Shown: positions 18,692 to 28,583, counted from the first letter of the stretch. The stretch is 64,000 nt of DNA from Pararhodobacter aggregans (GCF_003075525.1 NZ_QDDR01000014.1:62001-126000), one strand, 5' to 3'. Notes: generated by a model not told the origin, from the letters alone. Made by a program: numbers and translations.

Positions 18692-19636
18692 ATGAACTGG
18701 ATCACCAACTACGTCCGCCCGACGATCAACTCGCTCTTCTCGCGCCGCGAGGTGCCCGAGAACCTGTGGACCAAATGCCCCGAATGCGGGACGATGTTGT
18801 TCCACCGCGAGCTGACCGACAACCTTCAGGTCTGCACCAACCCGTCCTGCCAGCACCATCTGCCGATCAGCCCGCGCGACCGCTTCAAGGCGCTGTTCGA
18901 CGGCGGGATCTTCGGTGAGGTCGCGGTGCCCGAGCCGGTCGCCGACCCGCTGCAATTCCGCGACCAGAAGAAATATCCCGACCGGATGAAGGCCGCGCAG
19001 AAGGCCACCGGCGAGAAAGAGGCGATGCTGGTCGCCGAGGGCGAGATCGGCCGCCAGCTGGTCGTCGCCGCGGCGCAGGATTTCAGCTTCATGGCCGGGT
19101 CCATGGGCATGTATGTCGGCAACGCCCTGATCGCCGCCTGTGAACGCGCGGTGGAACGCCGGGCGCCGCTGGTGGTCTTTGCCGCTGCCGGGGGCGCGCG
19201 CATGCAGGAAGGGATCCTGTCCCTGATGCAGATGCCGCGCACCACGGTTGCCATCCAGATGCTCAAGGAAGCGGGCCTGCCCTATATCTGCGTGCTGACC
19301 CATCCGACCACCGGCGGCGTTACCGCCAGCTACGCCATGCTGGGCGATATCCAGATCGCCGAGCCGAACGCGCTGATCTGCTTCGCCGGGCCCCGGGTCA
19401 TCGAACAGACCATCCGCGAGAAACTGCCCGAAGGCTTCCAGCGCGCCGAATATCTGCTGGACCACGGCATGCTGGACCGCGTCACCAACCGCAACCAGAT
19501 GCGGGGCGAGCTTATCACCATCCTGCGCATGCTGTCCGGCCTGCCGCCCGCCGTTGCGGGCGAGCTTCCCGCCCCGGCCGAGGGCGCCGATTCCATCGCC
19601 GCCGCCCCTTCGGCCGCGGAAACGGGTGAGCCCTGA
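18692..19636 (+). CDS. accD: Acetyl-CoA carboxylase carboxyltransferase subunit beta
   Basis: Transfers the carboxyl group from biotin to acetyl-CoA, first step of fatty-acid synthesis, with AccA. The N-terminal four-cysteine zinc ribbon is complete (CPECG near 29-33, CTNPSC near 48-53), followed by the crotonase-fold core with GARMQEGILSLMQM and HPTTGGVTASYAML. The 314-residue length is usual. The C-terminal tail is alanine- and proline-rich. It precedes folC by only 2 bp, an order common in proteobacteria. Confidence 0.97.
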   Translation: MNWITNYVRPTINSLFSRREVPENLWTKCPECGTMLFHRELTDNLQVCTNPSCQHHLPISPRDRFKALFDGGIFGEVAVPEPVADPLQFRDQKKYPDRMKAAQKATGEKEAMLVAEGEIGRQLVVAAAQDFSFMAGSMGMYVGNALIAACERAVERRAPLVVFAAAGGARMQEGILSLMQMPRTTVAIQMLKEAGLPYICVLTHPTTGGVTASYAMLGDIQIAEPNALICFAGPRVIEQTIREKLPEGFQRAEYLLDHGMLDRVTNRNQMRGELITILRMLSGLPPAVAGELPAPAEGADSIAAAPSAAETGEP

Positions 19637-19638
19637 TC

Positions 19639-20913
19639 GTGACCGCTTCTACCTCGGACGCCATCCTGCAACGCCTGATGGCGCTGCACCCGAAGATCAT
19701 CGACCTGACGCTGGACCGCGTCTGGGCGCTGTTGGAAAAGCTGGGCAATCCCCAGAACGACCTGCCGCCGGTGATCCATGTCGCGGGCACCAACGGCAAG
19801 GGCTCGACCCAGGCGATGATCCGCGCCGGGCTGGAGGCCGCGGGCAAGACGGTGCATGCCTATACCTCGCCGCATCTGGCGCGGTTTCACGAACGCATCC
19901 GCGTGGCGGGCGAGCTGATCTCGGAACCCGACCTCGCCGCGCTGCTCGATGAATGCGAGGCGGTGAACGGCGGCACGCCGATCACCTTCTTCGAGATCAC
20001 CACCTGCGCCGCGATCCTGGCCTTCGCCCGCACCCCCGCGGATTACCTGCTGCTGGAAGTGGGCCTTGGCGGGCGCCTCGACGCGACGAACGTGGTGGCG
20101 AAACCGGCGCTGACCATCATCACTCCGGTGTCGATCGACCATCAGCAATATCTGGGCGAGACGCTGGCCGAGATCGCGGGCGAAAAGGCCGGGATCCTCA
20201 AGCGCGGCGTGCCCTGCGTGGTCGGTCCCCAGGCCGAGGACGCGCTGGCGGTGATCGAAAGCAAGGCCGAGCGTCTGGGCGCGCCGCTGATCGTCGCCGG
20301 TCAGCACTGGTTCGCCTTCGAGGATGCCGCGCGGCTGGTCTTCCAGGACGAGAACGGGCTTCTGGACCTGCCGCTGCCCAACCTGCCCGGCCCCCATCAG
20401 ATCGAGAATGCCGGCGCCGCGCTGGCCGCGCTGCGGCACCTCGGTTTCGACGCCGATGCCTGCGAGGCGGCGGTGACCGAGGCCTTCTGGCCCGCCCGGA
20501 TGCAGCGGTTGCGCCAGGGGCCGCTGGTCGACCACGCGCCCGAGGTCGAGCTTTGGCTCGATGGCGGGCACAACCCGGCCGCGGGTCAGGCCATCGCCGC
20601 CACGCTGGACCGTCTGCCGCAGCGACCGACGCGGATCATCTGCGGCATGCTGAACACCAAGGACGTGAAGGCCTTCATGCGCCCGCTGGCGGGACACGCC
20701 GATGGCCTCTACGCCGTGTCGATCCCGGGCGAGCCCAATACGCTCAGCGCCGAGGCCACGGCCGAAGCGGCCAGCGCCGCCGGTCTCAGCGCGCAGACCG
20801 CGGGTTCGGTGCTGGAAGCGCTGGAGGCCATCGTCGCCGAGGTGCCGCAGGCCCGCGTGCTGATCTGCGGTTCGCTGTACCTCGCCGGGGCGATCCTGCG
20901 CGAGAACGGCTGA
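19639..20913 (+). CDS. folC: Folylpolyglutamate synthase / dihydrofolate synthase
   Basis: Adds glutamate to dihydropteroate and folates. The Mur-ligase-like ATP site VAGTNGKGSTQAM is near residues 50-62, LEVGLGGRLDATNVV near 135-149, DHQQYLGETL in the middle domain, and WLDGGHNPAAGQ in the C-terminal domain. 424 residues is normal. The start is GTG at 19639, two bases after the accD stop, so translation is likely coupled. A strong bidirectional terminator follows. Confidence 0.95.
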   Translation: MTASTSDAILQRLMALHPKIIDLTLDRVWALLEKLGNPQNDLPPVIHVAGTNGKGSTQAMIRAGLEAAGKTVHAYTSPHLARFHERIRVAGELISEPDLAALLDECEAVNGGTPITFFEITTCAAILAFARTPADYLLLEVGLGGRLDATNVVAKPALTIITPVSIDHQQYLGETLAEIAGEKAGILKRGVPCVVGPQAEDALAVIESKAERLGAPLIVAGQHWFAFEDAARLVFQDENGLLDLPLPNLPGPHQIENAGAALAALRHLGFDADACEAAVTEAFWPARMQRLRQGPLVDHAPEVELWLDGGHNPAAGQAIAATLDRLPQRPTRIICGMLNTKDVKAFMRPLAGHADGLYAVSIPGEPNTLSAEATAEAASAAGLSAQTAGSVLEALEAIVAEVPQARVLICGSLYLAGAILRENG

Positions 20914-20937
20914 ACCGGGGCCACCGCTGCGAGTGAA

Positions 20938-20969
20938 AAAACCCGTGACGCCAGCGCGTCACGGGTTTT
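20938..20969. terminator. Bidirectional terminator between folC and protease-propeller gene
   Basis: A 14-bp perfect stem (20938-20951 with 20956-20969) with a CAGC loop, an A-run on the left and a T-run on the right. It serves both convergent genes. Confidence 0.9.
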
Positions 20970-20988
20970 CGCGTCTCAGGCCGGTCGC

Positions 20989-23900
20989 TCAGTTCGGCGC
21001 GGCATAGACATAGCCGGGGAGCGGGCTCGCCTCGGTCGAGCCATTGCCCAGCTGCCCCGAGTCGTTGGCCCCCCAGCACAGCGCATCGCCGGTGCTGTTG
21101 ATGATGCCGCAGCTGTGCATTCCCCCGGCCGACAGCTGGTCCATCGGCGTTTCCGCCGCCGCGACCATCACCGGCCGCCAGCGGTTGCTCATCGTGCCGT
21201 CGCCCAACTGCCCCGCTGCGTTGTTACCCCAGCAATAGGCGCTGCCGTCCATGGCCAGGGCGCAGGAATGCAGACCCCCGGCGCTGACCTGGACGATGCT
21301 CTGCACCGGCAGCCGCAGCACGCGCACCGCCTGCAGGCGGTCGGTGAACGACCCGTCGCCCACCTGGCCCGAGCTGTTCGACCCCCAGCAGAAGACGTTG
21401 TTGAAATTGTGCACGGCGCAGGTGTGGTTGCTCCCGGCCGAGATCTGGCGCACCCGACCGAAGGGGATCACGTTGGTCGGCTGGTTGCGGTTCGTGGTGG
21501 TGCCGTCGCCCAGCTGGCCCGCGGCATTCTCGCCCCAGCACAGGACCATGCCCGTGTCGCGCAGGGCGCAGGTATGGTTGCCCCCGGCGGTCAGCGCCAC
21601 GACGCGGCGCAGACCGATCACGCTGACCGGGGTCAGGCGGTCGGTGAAGCTCCGGTCGCCCAGTTGCCCCGACCCGTTCGCGCCCCAGCACGAGACGGTG
21701 CCGTTGGTGTGCAGTGCGCAGCTGTGCTGGGCCCCGGTCACGATCTGCGCCACGCGCCGCAGCCCGGGCACGCTCACCGGGCGCCAGCGGCCCTGCGTGG
21801 TCCCGTCGCCGACCTGGCCCGCGTTGTTGCGGCCCCAGCAATAGGGGCGCCCGTTCTCGCGCAGGGCGCAGGTGTGGAAATCCCCCAGCGCGATGTCGCG
21901 CGAATAGACCGGGATCGGCTGCGGGTTCAGCTGATCGTCGTTCGAGGCATTGCCGACCTGGCCATTGACGTTGTCGCCCCAGCAAAAGAGCGACCTGTCC
22001 CGGGTGCGTGCGCAGCTATGGGCGCCGCCCGCCACGATCTGCGGTCGGCTGATGATCGTCAGCGGCTGCGCGGCCGAGGTCGAACCGGCGAAGAGGCCGT
22101 CGCCGCCATAGACCGCTGTGATGGCGCTGCTGCCCATCGGCAGGGTGGCGGCATCGACGCTGGCCCGCCCGGTGATGTCCAGCGCGCCGGTGGCGACTTC
22201 CACGCCGTTGCTGCGGAAGCTGACGCTGCCGGTCGGCGTGCCGCCAGGCCCGCTCACCACGGCGGTGAAATTCGTCGGCTCCTGAAAATAGCCGAGCGGC
22301 GGCACGGTGAGCGCGGTGGTGGTGGCGACCTGCGTGGTCTCCAGGATGACGGTGAGGGTGATGTCACCCTCCTCGCCGCTGTAGCCGGCGACGGCGATCT
22401 GGTACTCGACCCCGGCCGAGGCCACGAACGCGACCTGCGACTGGTAGAGGCAGGTGTCGTCATCCTCGCCCACCAGAGCCAGCGCGTTGACCGCGGCACC
22501 GGTAAAGACCGCCAGAACGGTGTCGAAATCGCTGCCGCAGGTGTTGACGGTCAGTGTTCCATTGCTTGCCGGGGTGAAGCGCCACCAGACCGCATTGGCG
22601 TCGCTGAAACCCTCGATCACCGGCTGTCCGGCCTCAGGGGTGGCGTCGATCGTGGTGCCGGTGACGGTCCCCGGGGCGGCGATGGTGATGCGGTTGGCGA
22701 AATCGTCGTTCGCCGGACGGACCACCACCCGCGGCACGATGGTCAGCGTCCGGGCGGCCGAGGCCGAGGCTGTGAACCCGGCGCTGCCCAGGAAATGCGC
22801 GGTGATCTGGTAGCTGCCGACCGGCAGCGTGGCGACGCTGAGGCGGGCCTGCCCTTGGGCATCGAGCGCACCCTGGCCGATCTCGATCCCGTTACGGCGG
22901 AAGCTGACCAGGCCGTTCGCCACCCCCTGCGCGGCGCTGACCGAGGCCTGCAGAAGCACCGTATCGCCCACGGTCGCCTGCGCGCCGTTGCCGGGCGAGA
23001 CCAGCGCCGTGGTCGTCGCCGCGGGCGCCGCCGGGGTCACCGCCAGGTTCAGGGCGATGGTGCCGCTGGCGTCGAGCTTGCCTGCGACGGCGATCTGGTA
23101 TTCGGTCCCGGCCAGCGCCTGGAAGGTGACGCTGGCGTTGAGGCCGCAGGAATCGTCATTCTCGGCAACCGGGGTCAGCGCGTCGAGCGCCGCGCCGGTA
23201 AACACCGCCAGCACCGAATCGAAGCCGCTGCCGCAGGTACTGATTGTCAGCTGGCCGTTGACCGTGGGCGTAAAGCGCCACCAGACGGTATTGGTCGCAC
23301 CGGCCGGAAGGATCGGCTGCCCGGCCTCGGCGGTGGCGTTGACGTTCGTTCCGGCCAGGGTGCCCGGCGCGGCGACCAGCGTGCGGTTGGCGAAATTGTC
23401 GTTGACCGGGGCGCCGCCGGTGCCGACCTCGGGCCGGTAGGCGGCGACCGCCTCGCGCACGGCGTTCAGCCAGCGGGCCGCATTGGCCGCGCCCGGGTTG
23501 CCCGCCAGGATGCCGGTGGTCTGTCCGTTGTAGGTGACTTCGGGGTTCGAGAACTGGTTGATCCGGGTGCAGCTGACGCCCTGGTCCGAGCAGCGGTTGG
23601 CATAGGCCATGATCGTGCGAAACCGCGAGGGCACGTCGACATAGCCGTATTGATCCTGCGAATTCGGCGGCGCGGGGCTGACCACATAGCGGTCGTGGTT
23701 GACCCCGGCATTATGCCCCAGTTCATGCGCGAAGGTATGGTTCGAGATGCAGTTCACCGCCGTCACGGAATAGCCCAGATGGTCCGTCGCGGCGGTGGGC
23801 ACGTCGGGCAGGTAGCCGATGCCGCAATACTGGCCCGAGGCCGAAACCAGCAGCGACACCAGATCGGCCCCGCGCGCGTCGCGCTCGGCATGGACGGTCT

Positions 23901-24720
23901 GGAAGCCGGGCTGCGTGCCCAGCCGCAGGTCGGCCAGCATGGTCTCCATGTCGGTCTCGGCGTAGTTCTGCACCTGGACCAGGCCGACCAGCCGGTACTG
24001 GATCAGCACATTGCTGCTGGTAAAACCGGTATTGGCCAGCGAAATCGCCAGGTTCGCCGCGCTCTCGATCCCCGAGGAGGCGGCCGGGGTATAGGCCACC
24101 AGCACGTCGATGGTGGTGACGGTGTCCGACTGCGCCCGCCCGGCCGGCAGTGCCGGGGCGGCGTCGTGCAGCGCGCCATGGTCCTCGTCATGCGGCGGGT
24201 GTCCCTCGCTGGGGAAGCCCGCGCCGTCCAGTTCGGTGATGCGGTGGAGGCCGCCCGGGGCGATCGGGTCGATGCGGTAGCTGCGGGGCTCGGTGCCGCC
24301 GATCTCCACATGGCCGGTGACGGTGCCGTCGCGGATCACCAGATTGGCCAGCGCCTCGACCGGGTCCTGCGCGGTGCCGGTCCAGACATAGCCGCCGCCG
24401 AACGCCTCGGAGATCGAGCTGCGCTGGAAATCCACCACGAGGCCGGGGAACAATTCGATCCGCACCTGGGTCGGCTGCGGCACCTGTTCCAGCCGTCCGG
24501 GCTGCTGGTCCCTGCCGAGCGGGGCGATGGTATCGGCCAGATAGGCCTGATCGAGGATGACGTCGCGCGCGCGGCTGGTCGCCAGAAACGGCGGGGCGGT
24601 ATCCGCCGCATTGGACCGCAGCGCGGAGGGCGTGGTGAAAAGCCCGTCGGCTGCCGCAGTCTGGGTAAACGCAAGAACCAGGAACAGAAGGACGAGAAGG
24701 CGGCGGGAAAACGAATACAT
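20989..24720 (-). CDS. Exported metzincin protease fused to RCC1-like beta-propeller
   Basis: A 1243-residue secreted protein. Signal peptide: residues 1-24. A pro-region leads to a metalloprotease domain (about 200-430) with the extended zinc motif HELGHNAGVNHD at 332-343 and the Met-turn IMAYA at 370-374, both diagnostic of metzincins. Two repeats of a domain containing ANDDFANR-type and VWWRFTP motifs (about 438-560 and 669-795) alternate with two Ig-like domains (about 565-665 and 800-890). The last 350 residues are seven RCC1-type repeats, each with H-S/T-C-A, then CWG and GQ-L/V-G. It is a lone gene with a terminator downstream. Substrates are unknown; an extracellular or cell-surface protease is inferred. 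Confidence 0.9.
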   Translation of the reverse strand: MYSFSRRLLVLLFLVLAFTQTAAADGLFTTPSALRSNAADTAPPFLATSRARDVILDQAYLADTIAPLGRDQQPGRLEQVPQPTQVRIELFPGLVVDFQRSSISEAFGGGYVWTGTAQDPVEALANLVIRDGTVTGHVEIGGTEPRSYRIDPIAPGGLHRITELDGAGFPSEGHPPHDEDHGALHDAAPALPAGRAQSDTVTTIDVLVAYTPAASSGIESAANLAISLANTGFTSSNVLIQYRLVGLVQVQNYAETDMETMLADLRLGTQPGFQTVHAERDARGADLVSLLVSASGQYCGIGYLPDVPTAATDHLGYSVTAVNCISNHTFAHELGHNAGVNHDRYVVSPAPPNSQDQYGYVDVPSRFRTIMAYANRCSDQGVSCTRINQFSNPEVTYNGQTTGILAGNPGAANAARWLNAVREAVAAYRPEVGTGGAPVNDNFANRTLVAAPGTLAGTNVNATAEAGQPILPAGATNTVWWRFTPTVNGQLTISTCGSGFDSVLAVFTGAALDALTPVAENDDSCGLNASVTFQALAGTEYQIAVAGKLDASGTIALNLAVTPAAPAATTTALVSPGNGAQATVGDTVLLQASVSAAQGVANGLVSFRRNGIEIGQGALDAQGQARLSVATLPVGSYQITAHFLGSAGFTASASAARTLTIVPRVVVRPANDDFANRITIAAPGTVTGTTIDATPEAGQPVIEGFSDANAVWWRFTPASNGTLTVNTCGSDFDTVLAVFTGAAVNALALVGEDDDTCLYQSQVAFVASAGVEYQIAVAGYSGEEGDITLTVILETTQVATTTALTVPPLGYFQEPTNFTAVVSGPGGTPTGSVSFRSNGVEVATGALDITGRASVDAATLPMGSSAITAVYGGDGLFAGSTSAAQPLTIISRPQIVAGGAHSCARTRDRSLFCWGDNVNGQVGNASNDDQLNPQPIPVYSRDIALGDFHTCALRENGRPYCWGRNNAGQVGDGTTQGRWRPVSVPGLRRVAQIVTGAQHSCALHTNGTVSCWGANGSGQLGDRSFTDRLTPVSVIGLRRVVALTAGGNHTCALRDTGMVLCWGENAAGQLGDGTTTNRNQPTNVIPFGRVRQISAGSNHTCAVHNFNNVFCWGSNSSGQVGDGSFTDRLQAVRVLRLPVQSIVQVSAGGLHSCALAMDGSAYCWGNNAAGQLGDGTMSNRWRPVMVAAAETPMDQLSAGGMHSCGIINSTGDALCWGANDSGQLGNGSTEASPLPGYVYAAPN

Positions 24721-24932
24721 GGGGCCTCGAATCAGGGGGCTCGGACAACATTCGCGCCTTTATAACAAGGGTTCGAAGCCGCTCCAGACCGCAAAGCTCC
24801 GCAATTCCGCCAAAATCCCGCAAAAACTGGCGCGTCCCGGAAACTCCGGCGTTCCCTTGGTCCTGCAACGGCGGCGGGCGGGGCATCCCCTTGGCCGTTG
24901 CGGCGGGGCGCGATGTTCCGTAACCCTGCCTC

Positions 24933-26018
24933 ATGTCGCTCAGCCTTGTCCGCCTGACCCTGTCGCGCTTTCGCTCGCATCCGCGGGCGGAACTGGCGTT
25001 CGACGGGCGCGTCGTGGTGCTTTACGGCGACAACGGCGCGGGCAAGACCAACCTGCTGGAGGCCATCTCGCTGCTGTCGCCCGGCCGCGGCCTGCGCCGG
25101 GCCGCGCCCGAGGAGCTGGGCGCGCAGCCCGCCGGTCTGGGCTGGAAGATCGAGGCCGAGATCGACCTCCAGGGCACCGGGCACGAGATCGAGACCGCCG
25201 CCGCCCCCGGCCAGCCGCGCAGCGTGCGCATCGACGGCAAGGCGGCGGCGCAATCGGCACTGGGGCGGCTGGCGCCGATGCTCTGGCTGACGCCCGCCAT
25301 GGACCGGCTCTGGATCGAGGGGGCCGAGGGGCGGCGGCGTTTTCTGGACCGGCTGGTGCTGGGTTTCCAGCCCGACCATGCCGAGGCCTCGCTGGCCTAT
25401 GACAAGGCGATGCGCGAACGAAACCGCCTGCTGCGCGAGGGGGTGACCGACGCCCGCTGGTACGCCGCGCTTGAAGCGCAGATGGCCGAGGCGGGCGCCC
25501 GGGTGACCGAGGCGCGGCGCGCGACCCTCGACCGGCTCGCCGCGGCGCAGGACCCGGACAGCCCCTTCCCGCAACCCGACCTCACGCTGGCCGATGACAG
25601 CCCCGCGGATCTGGCCACGGCGCTGGCCGAGAACCGGCGCCGGGACCTCTCGGCCGGGCGCACGCTGGTCGGGCCGCATCGCGCCGACCTTGCCGCGCTC
25701 TGGGCGGCGCGGGGGCGGGTGGCGGCGCAATGTTCGACCGGCGAGCAGAAGGCGCTGCTGATCTCCACCCTGCTGGCCCATGCCCGGGCGCTGCACGCAG
25801 ACCGCGGCCACGCGCCCTTCCTGCTGCTGGACGAGGTGGCGGCGCATCTCGACGACGGGCGGCGCGCGGCGCTTTACGATGCGCTCTGCGCCATGGGGGT
25901 GCAGGCCTTCCTCACCGGCACCGGGCCCGAACTCTTCACCCCCCTCGGCGCGCGGGCGCAGGCGCTGCGCCTGTCCGAAACCGTGGGCGACACGCAGATC
26001 ACGGAGACAGAGCTATGA
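24933..26018 (+). CDS. recF: DNA replication and repair protein RecF
   Basis: An SMC-like ATPase that helps load RecA at gaps, with RecO and RecR. The Walker A motif GDNGAGKTNLLEAI is at about 31-44; the signature and Walker B regions are near the C-terminus (STGEQKALL, then LLLDEVAAHLD). 361 residues is normal. It lies 7.6 kb from the dnaN 3' end and in the opposite orientation, so the usual dnaA-dnaN-recF order is broken here. Its stop overlaps the next ATG (ATGA). Confidence 0.95.
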   Translation: MSLSLVRLTLSRFRSHPRAELAFDGRVVVLYGDNGAGKTNLLEAISLLSPGRGLRRAAPEELGAQPAGLGWKIEAEIDLQGTGHEIETAAAPGQPRSVRIDGKAAAQSALGRLAPMLWLTPAMDRLWIEGAEGRRRFLDRLVLGFQPDHAEASLAYDKAMRERNRLLREGVTDARWYAALEAQMAEAGARVTEARRATLDRLAAAQDPDSPFPQPDLTLADDSPADLATALAENRRRDLSAGRTLVGPHRADLAALWAARGRVAAQCSTGEQKALLISTLLAHARALHADRGHAPFLLLDEVAAHLDDGRRAALYDALCAMGVQAFLTGTGPELFTPLGARAQALRLSETVGDTQITETEL

Positions 26019-26431
26019 AACCGCAACGCATCACCCTGGTCACGCTGGGCGTGGCCGATCTGGAGCGCGCCCGCGCCTTCTATGCCGCGCTGGGCTGGGA
26101 GCCGCAGGAAACCAATCCCGGCGTGATCTTCTACGATCTCGGCGGGATGAAGATGGGCCTCTTCGGTCTGGACCCGCTGGCCGAGGATCAGGGCCGCAAG
26201 GGCGCCGCGCTGGGCACCGGGGCGATGACGCTGGCGCAGAATTTCGACAGCCGCGCGGCGGTGGACGCCGCTTTCGCGCAGGCGCTGGCGGCCGGGGCCA
26301 CGGCATTGAAGACGCCCGAGGCGGTGTTCTGGGGCGGCTATTCCGGCTATTACGCCGATCCCGACGGGCATGTCTGGGAACTGGCCCACAACCCCTTCTG
26401 GCCGCTCGACGCCGAAGGGCGGCTGGCCTAG
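26015..26431 (+). CDS. VOC (glyoxalase/bleomycin resistance-like) protein
   Basis: A 138-residue vicinal-oxygen-chelate fold protein: two beta-alpha-beta-beta-beta modules, starting ITLVTLGVADLERARAFYAALGWEP and ending DPDGHVWELAHNPFWPL, where the final Glu is the usual metal ligand position. Family members include glyoxalase I, dioxygenases and resistance proteins; the substrate here is not predictable. It is coupled to recF by a 4-bp overlap. Confidence 0.85.
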   Translation: MKPQRITLVTLGVADLERARAFYAALGWEPQETNPGVIFYDLGGMKMGLFGLDPLAEDQGRKGAALGTGAMTLAQNFDSRAAVDAAFAQALAAGATALKTPEAVFWGGYSGYYADPDGHVWELAHNPFWPLDAEGRLA

Positions 26432-26460
26432 GCTGAGGGCTGCGGCAGGGCAGGGGTGGC

Positions 26461-27483
26461 ATGCGGCGGACACGCAAATGGTGGCTCGATTACCTCTGGC
26501 GCCGCAGGCGCCAGCTGCGGCTGGCCCGGGCCCTGCGCAAGCGCCGTGAGCTGACGCCGCTGGTGGACCGGACCGAGGCGATCCGCACAGGCGACGTGCT
26601 GGCCTTCACCACGCTCAGGAACGAGATCCAGCGCCTGCCGCATTTCCTGACCCATTACCGGGCGCTGGGCGTGCGGCATTTCCTGATGGTCGACAACGAC
26701 AGCGACGACGGCAGCCGCGATTACCTCGCCGATCAGCCGGATGTCTCGCTCTGGCACACCAGCGCCAGCTACCGGGCATCCCGTTTCGGGGTCGACTGGA
26801 TGCAGGGGCTTCTGTCGCGCCACGGCCGGGGTCATTGGTGCCTCAGCGTCGATGCCGACGAGCTGCTGGTCTATCCCCATCACGACACCCGCCCGCTGCC
26901 CGCGCTGTGCGATTTCCTCGAGGACGAGGGCGAGGTGGCTTTCGGTGCGCTGATGCTGGACCTCTATCCCAAGGGGCCGCTCGATCAGGTCGCCTATCGC
27001 CCCGGGCAGGACCCGGTCGAGGTTCTGGCCTGGTACGACAGCGCCAATTACACGATCACCCGCAAACCGGATACCAAGGCGCTGTGGATCCAGGGCGGGC
27101 CCCGGTCGCGGGCGTTCTTCGCCGATCAGCCGGAACGCGGGCCAACGCTGGCCAAGATCCCGCTGGTCAAATGGCATTGGCGCTATGCCTATCTCAATTC
27201 GACGCATGTGTTGCTGCCGCGCCCGCTGAACCGGGTTTATGAAACCGACGGGGGCGAGAAAGTGTCGGGCGTGTTGCTGCACACCAAATTCCTGCCCGGC
27301 ATCGGCGCCAGATCGGCCGAGGAAAAGACCCGCCGCCAGCATTTCGGCGATCCCGGGGTGTTCGATCCCTATTACGACGCGCTGATTGCCGCGCCTGATC
27401 TGTGGACCCCCTATTCAACGCCCTATCGCGGCTGGCGCGCGCTGGAGGCCGAAGGCCTCATGTCGCGTGGCCGCTGGGGCTGA
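26461..27483 (+). CDS. Glycosyltransferase family 2-like (GT92/Glyco_tranf_2_4)
   Basis: A 340-residue cytoplasmic transferase. A basic N-terminus (residues 1-30, many Arg) may contact the membrane. The GT-A nucleotide-sugar region has LRNEIQRLPHFLTHYRALGV, VDNDSDDGS at 77-85 and the metal-binding DADE at 131-134, in the arrangement of the Glyco_tranf_2_4/DUF23 group. It shares most blocks with the next gene (YPKGP, WIQGGPR, KIPLVKWH, LLHTKFL), so the two are tandem paralogues. It opens a four-gene glycan module ending at 31638. Donor and acceptor unknown. Confidence 0.87.
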   Translation: MRRTRKWWLDYLWRRRRQLRLARALRKRRELTPLVDRTEAIRTGDVLAFTTLRNEIQRLPHFLTHYRALGVRHFLMVDNDSDDGSRDYLADQPDVSLWHTSASYRASRFGVDWMQGLLSRHGRGHWCLSVDADELLVYPHHDTRPLPALCDFLEDEGEVAFGALMLDLYPKGPLDQVAYRPGQDPVEVLAWYDSANYTITRKPDTKALWIQGGPRSRAFFADQPERGPTLAKIPLVKWHWRYAYLNSTHVLLPRPLNRVYETDGGEKVSGVLLHTKFLPGIGARSAEEKTRRQHFGDPGVFDPYYDALIAAPDLWTPYSTPYRGWRALEAEGLMSRGRWG

Positions 27484-27572
27484 GGGCGGGGCGTCACCAG
27501 CCGCGGAAGTTTTCGGTTTCCAGCCGATTCCCACTCCGGTAGTTTCGGGGGAAACCCCAAAGGGACAGACAA

Positions 27573-28583
27573 TTGGGCATCCTCACCTCCTATCGGCTGC
27601 GGCTGATGCGCCGGCGCTGGAAGATCCGCGCCCGGCTGAAGGGACGTGAGTTGCAGCCGCTGGCCGATCGCACCGATCAGATCAGCAGGAACGCCATCCT
27701 GCTTTTCGCCACGCTGAGGAACGAAAAGCCGCGCCTGGCCTATTTCCTGAAATACTACCGCGCGCTGGGCGTGGAGCATTTCCTCATCGTCGATAACGGC
27801 TCGGACGACGGCTCGGCCGAGTATCTGGCCCAGCAGCCCGATACCTCCGTCTGGCGGGCCGAGGCGAGTTACAAGGCCTCGCGCTTCGGCATGGACTGGA
27901 TGAACGGGCTGCTCCGGCGTTACGGGCACGGACATTGGGCGCTGACCGTCGATGTGGACGAATTCTTCCTCTATCCCCATTGCGACACGCGCCCGCTCAG
28001 GGCGCTGACCGACTGGCTGGACGATGCCGGGCTGCGCAGCTTCGGCACGCTGCTGCTGGATGTCTATCCCAAGGGGCCGGTCGGCGATCAGCCCTGCCTT
28101 GAGGGCCAGAACCCGCTGGAGATCGCCGGCTGGTTCGACAGCGGCAATTACGCGATCACCCGCAACCACCGTTTCCGCAACCTCTGGATCCAGGGCGGCC
28201 CCCGGGCGCGCGGCTATTTCGCCGACAAACCCCGGGCCGCGCCCGCGCTGAACAAGATCCCGCTGGTCAAATGGCACCGCAGCTTCGTCTATGTCAGCTC
28301 GACCCATATGCTGCTGCCGCGCGGGCTGAACCTGACCTATGACACGCTGGGCGGCGAGAAGGCCTCGGGCTGCCTGCTGCACACCAAATTCCTCGCCACC
28401 CTCAGCGACAAGGTGCGTGACGAGATGGCGCGCGGCCAGCATTACGCCGAAAGCCGCGAATATCAGGCCTATGCCGTCGGGATCGCCGATCGCACCGACC
28501 TCTGGACCAAATGGTCGGAACGCTTCATCAACTGGCGACAGCTCGAGATCATGGGGCTGATGTCGAAAGGAAACTGGGCGTGA
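27573..28583 (+). CDS. Glycosyltransferase family 2-like, tandem paralogue
   Basis: 336 residues, clearly paralogous to the gene before it: LRNEKPRLAYFLKYYRALGV, VDNGSDDGS near 73-81, a metal motif VDVDE near 126-130, DVYPKGP, WIQGGPRARG, KIPLVKWH and LLHTKFLA. The start is taken as TTG 27573, with AGGGAC as ribosome-binding site; ATG 27606 is the alternative, but it would remove basic residues also found in the paralogue. The stop overlaps the GTG of the next gene (GTGA). It probably adds a different sugar from its partner. Confidence 0.85.
   Translation: MGILTSYRLRLMRRRWKIRARLKGRELQPLADRTDQISRNAILLFATLRNEKPRLAYFLKYYRALGVEHFLIVDNGSDDGSAEYLAQQPDTSVWRAEASYKASRFGMDWMNGLLRRYGHGHWALTVDVDEFFLYPHCDTRPLRALTDWLDDAGLRSFGTLLLDVYPKGPVGDQPCLEGQNPLEIAGWFDSGNYAITRNHRFRNLWIQGGPRARGYFADKPRAAPALNKIPLVKWHRSFVYVSSTHMLLPRGLNLTYDTLGGEKASGCLLHTKFLATLSDKVRDEMARGQHYAESREYQAYAVGIADRTDLWTKWSERFINWRQLEIMGLMSKGNWA

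Noticed and set aside
21115-24765. A 1216-codon open frame on the plus strand opposite the protease-propeller gene
   Set aside because: It is the antisense of a gene with clear domains; its product is Arg/Gly/Ala/Gln-rich with no family features. Such frames are common in very GC-rich coding DNA.
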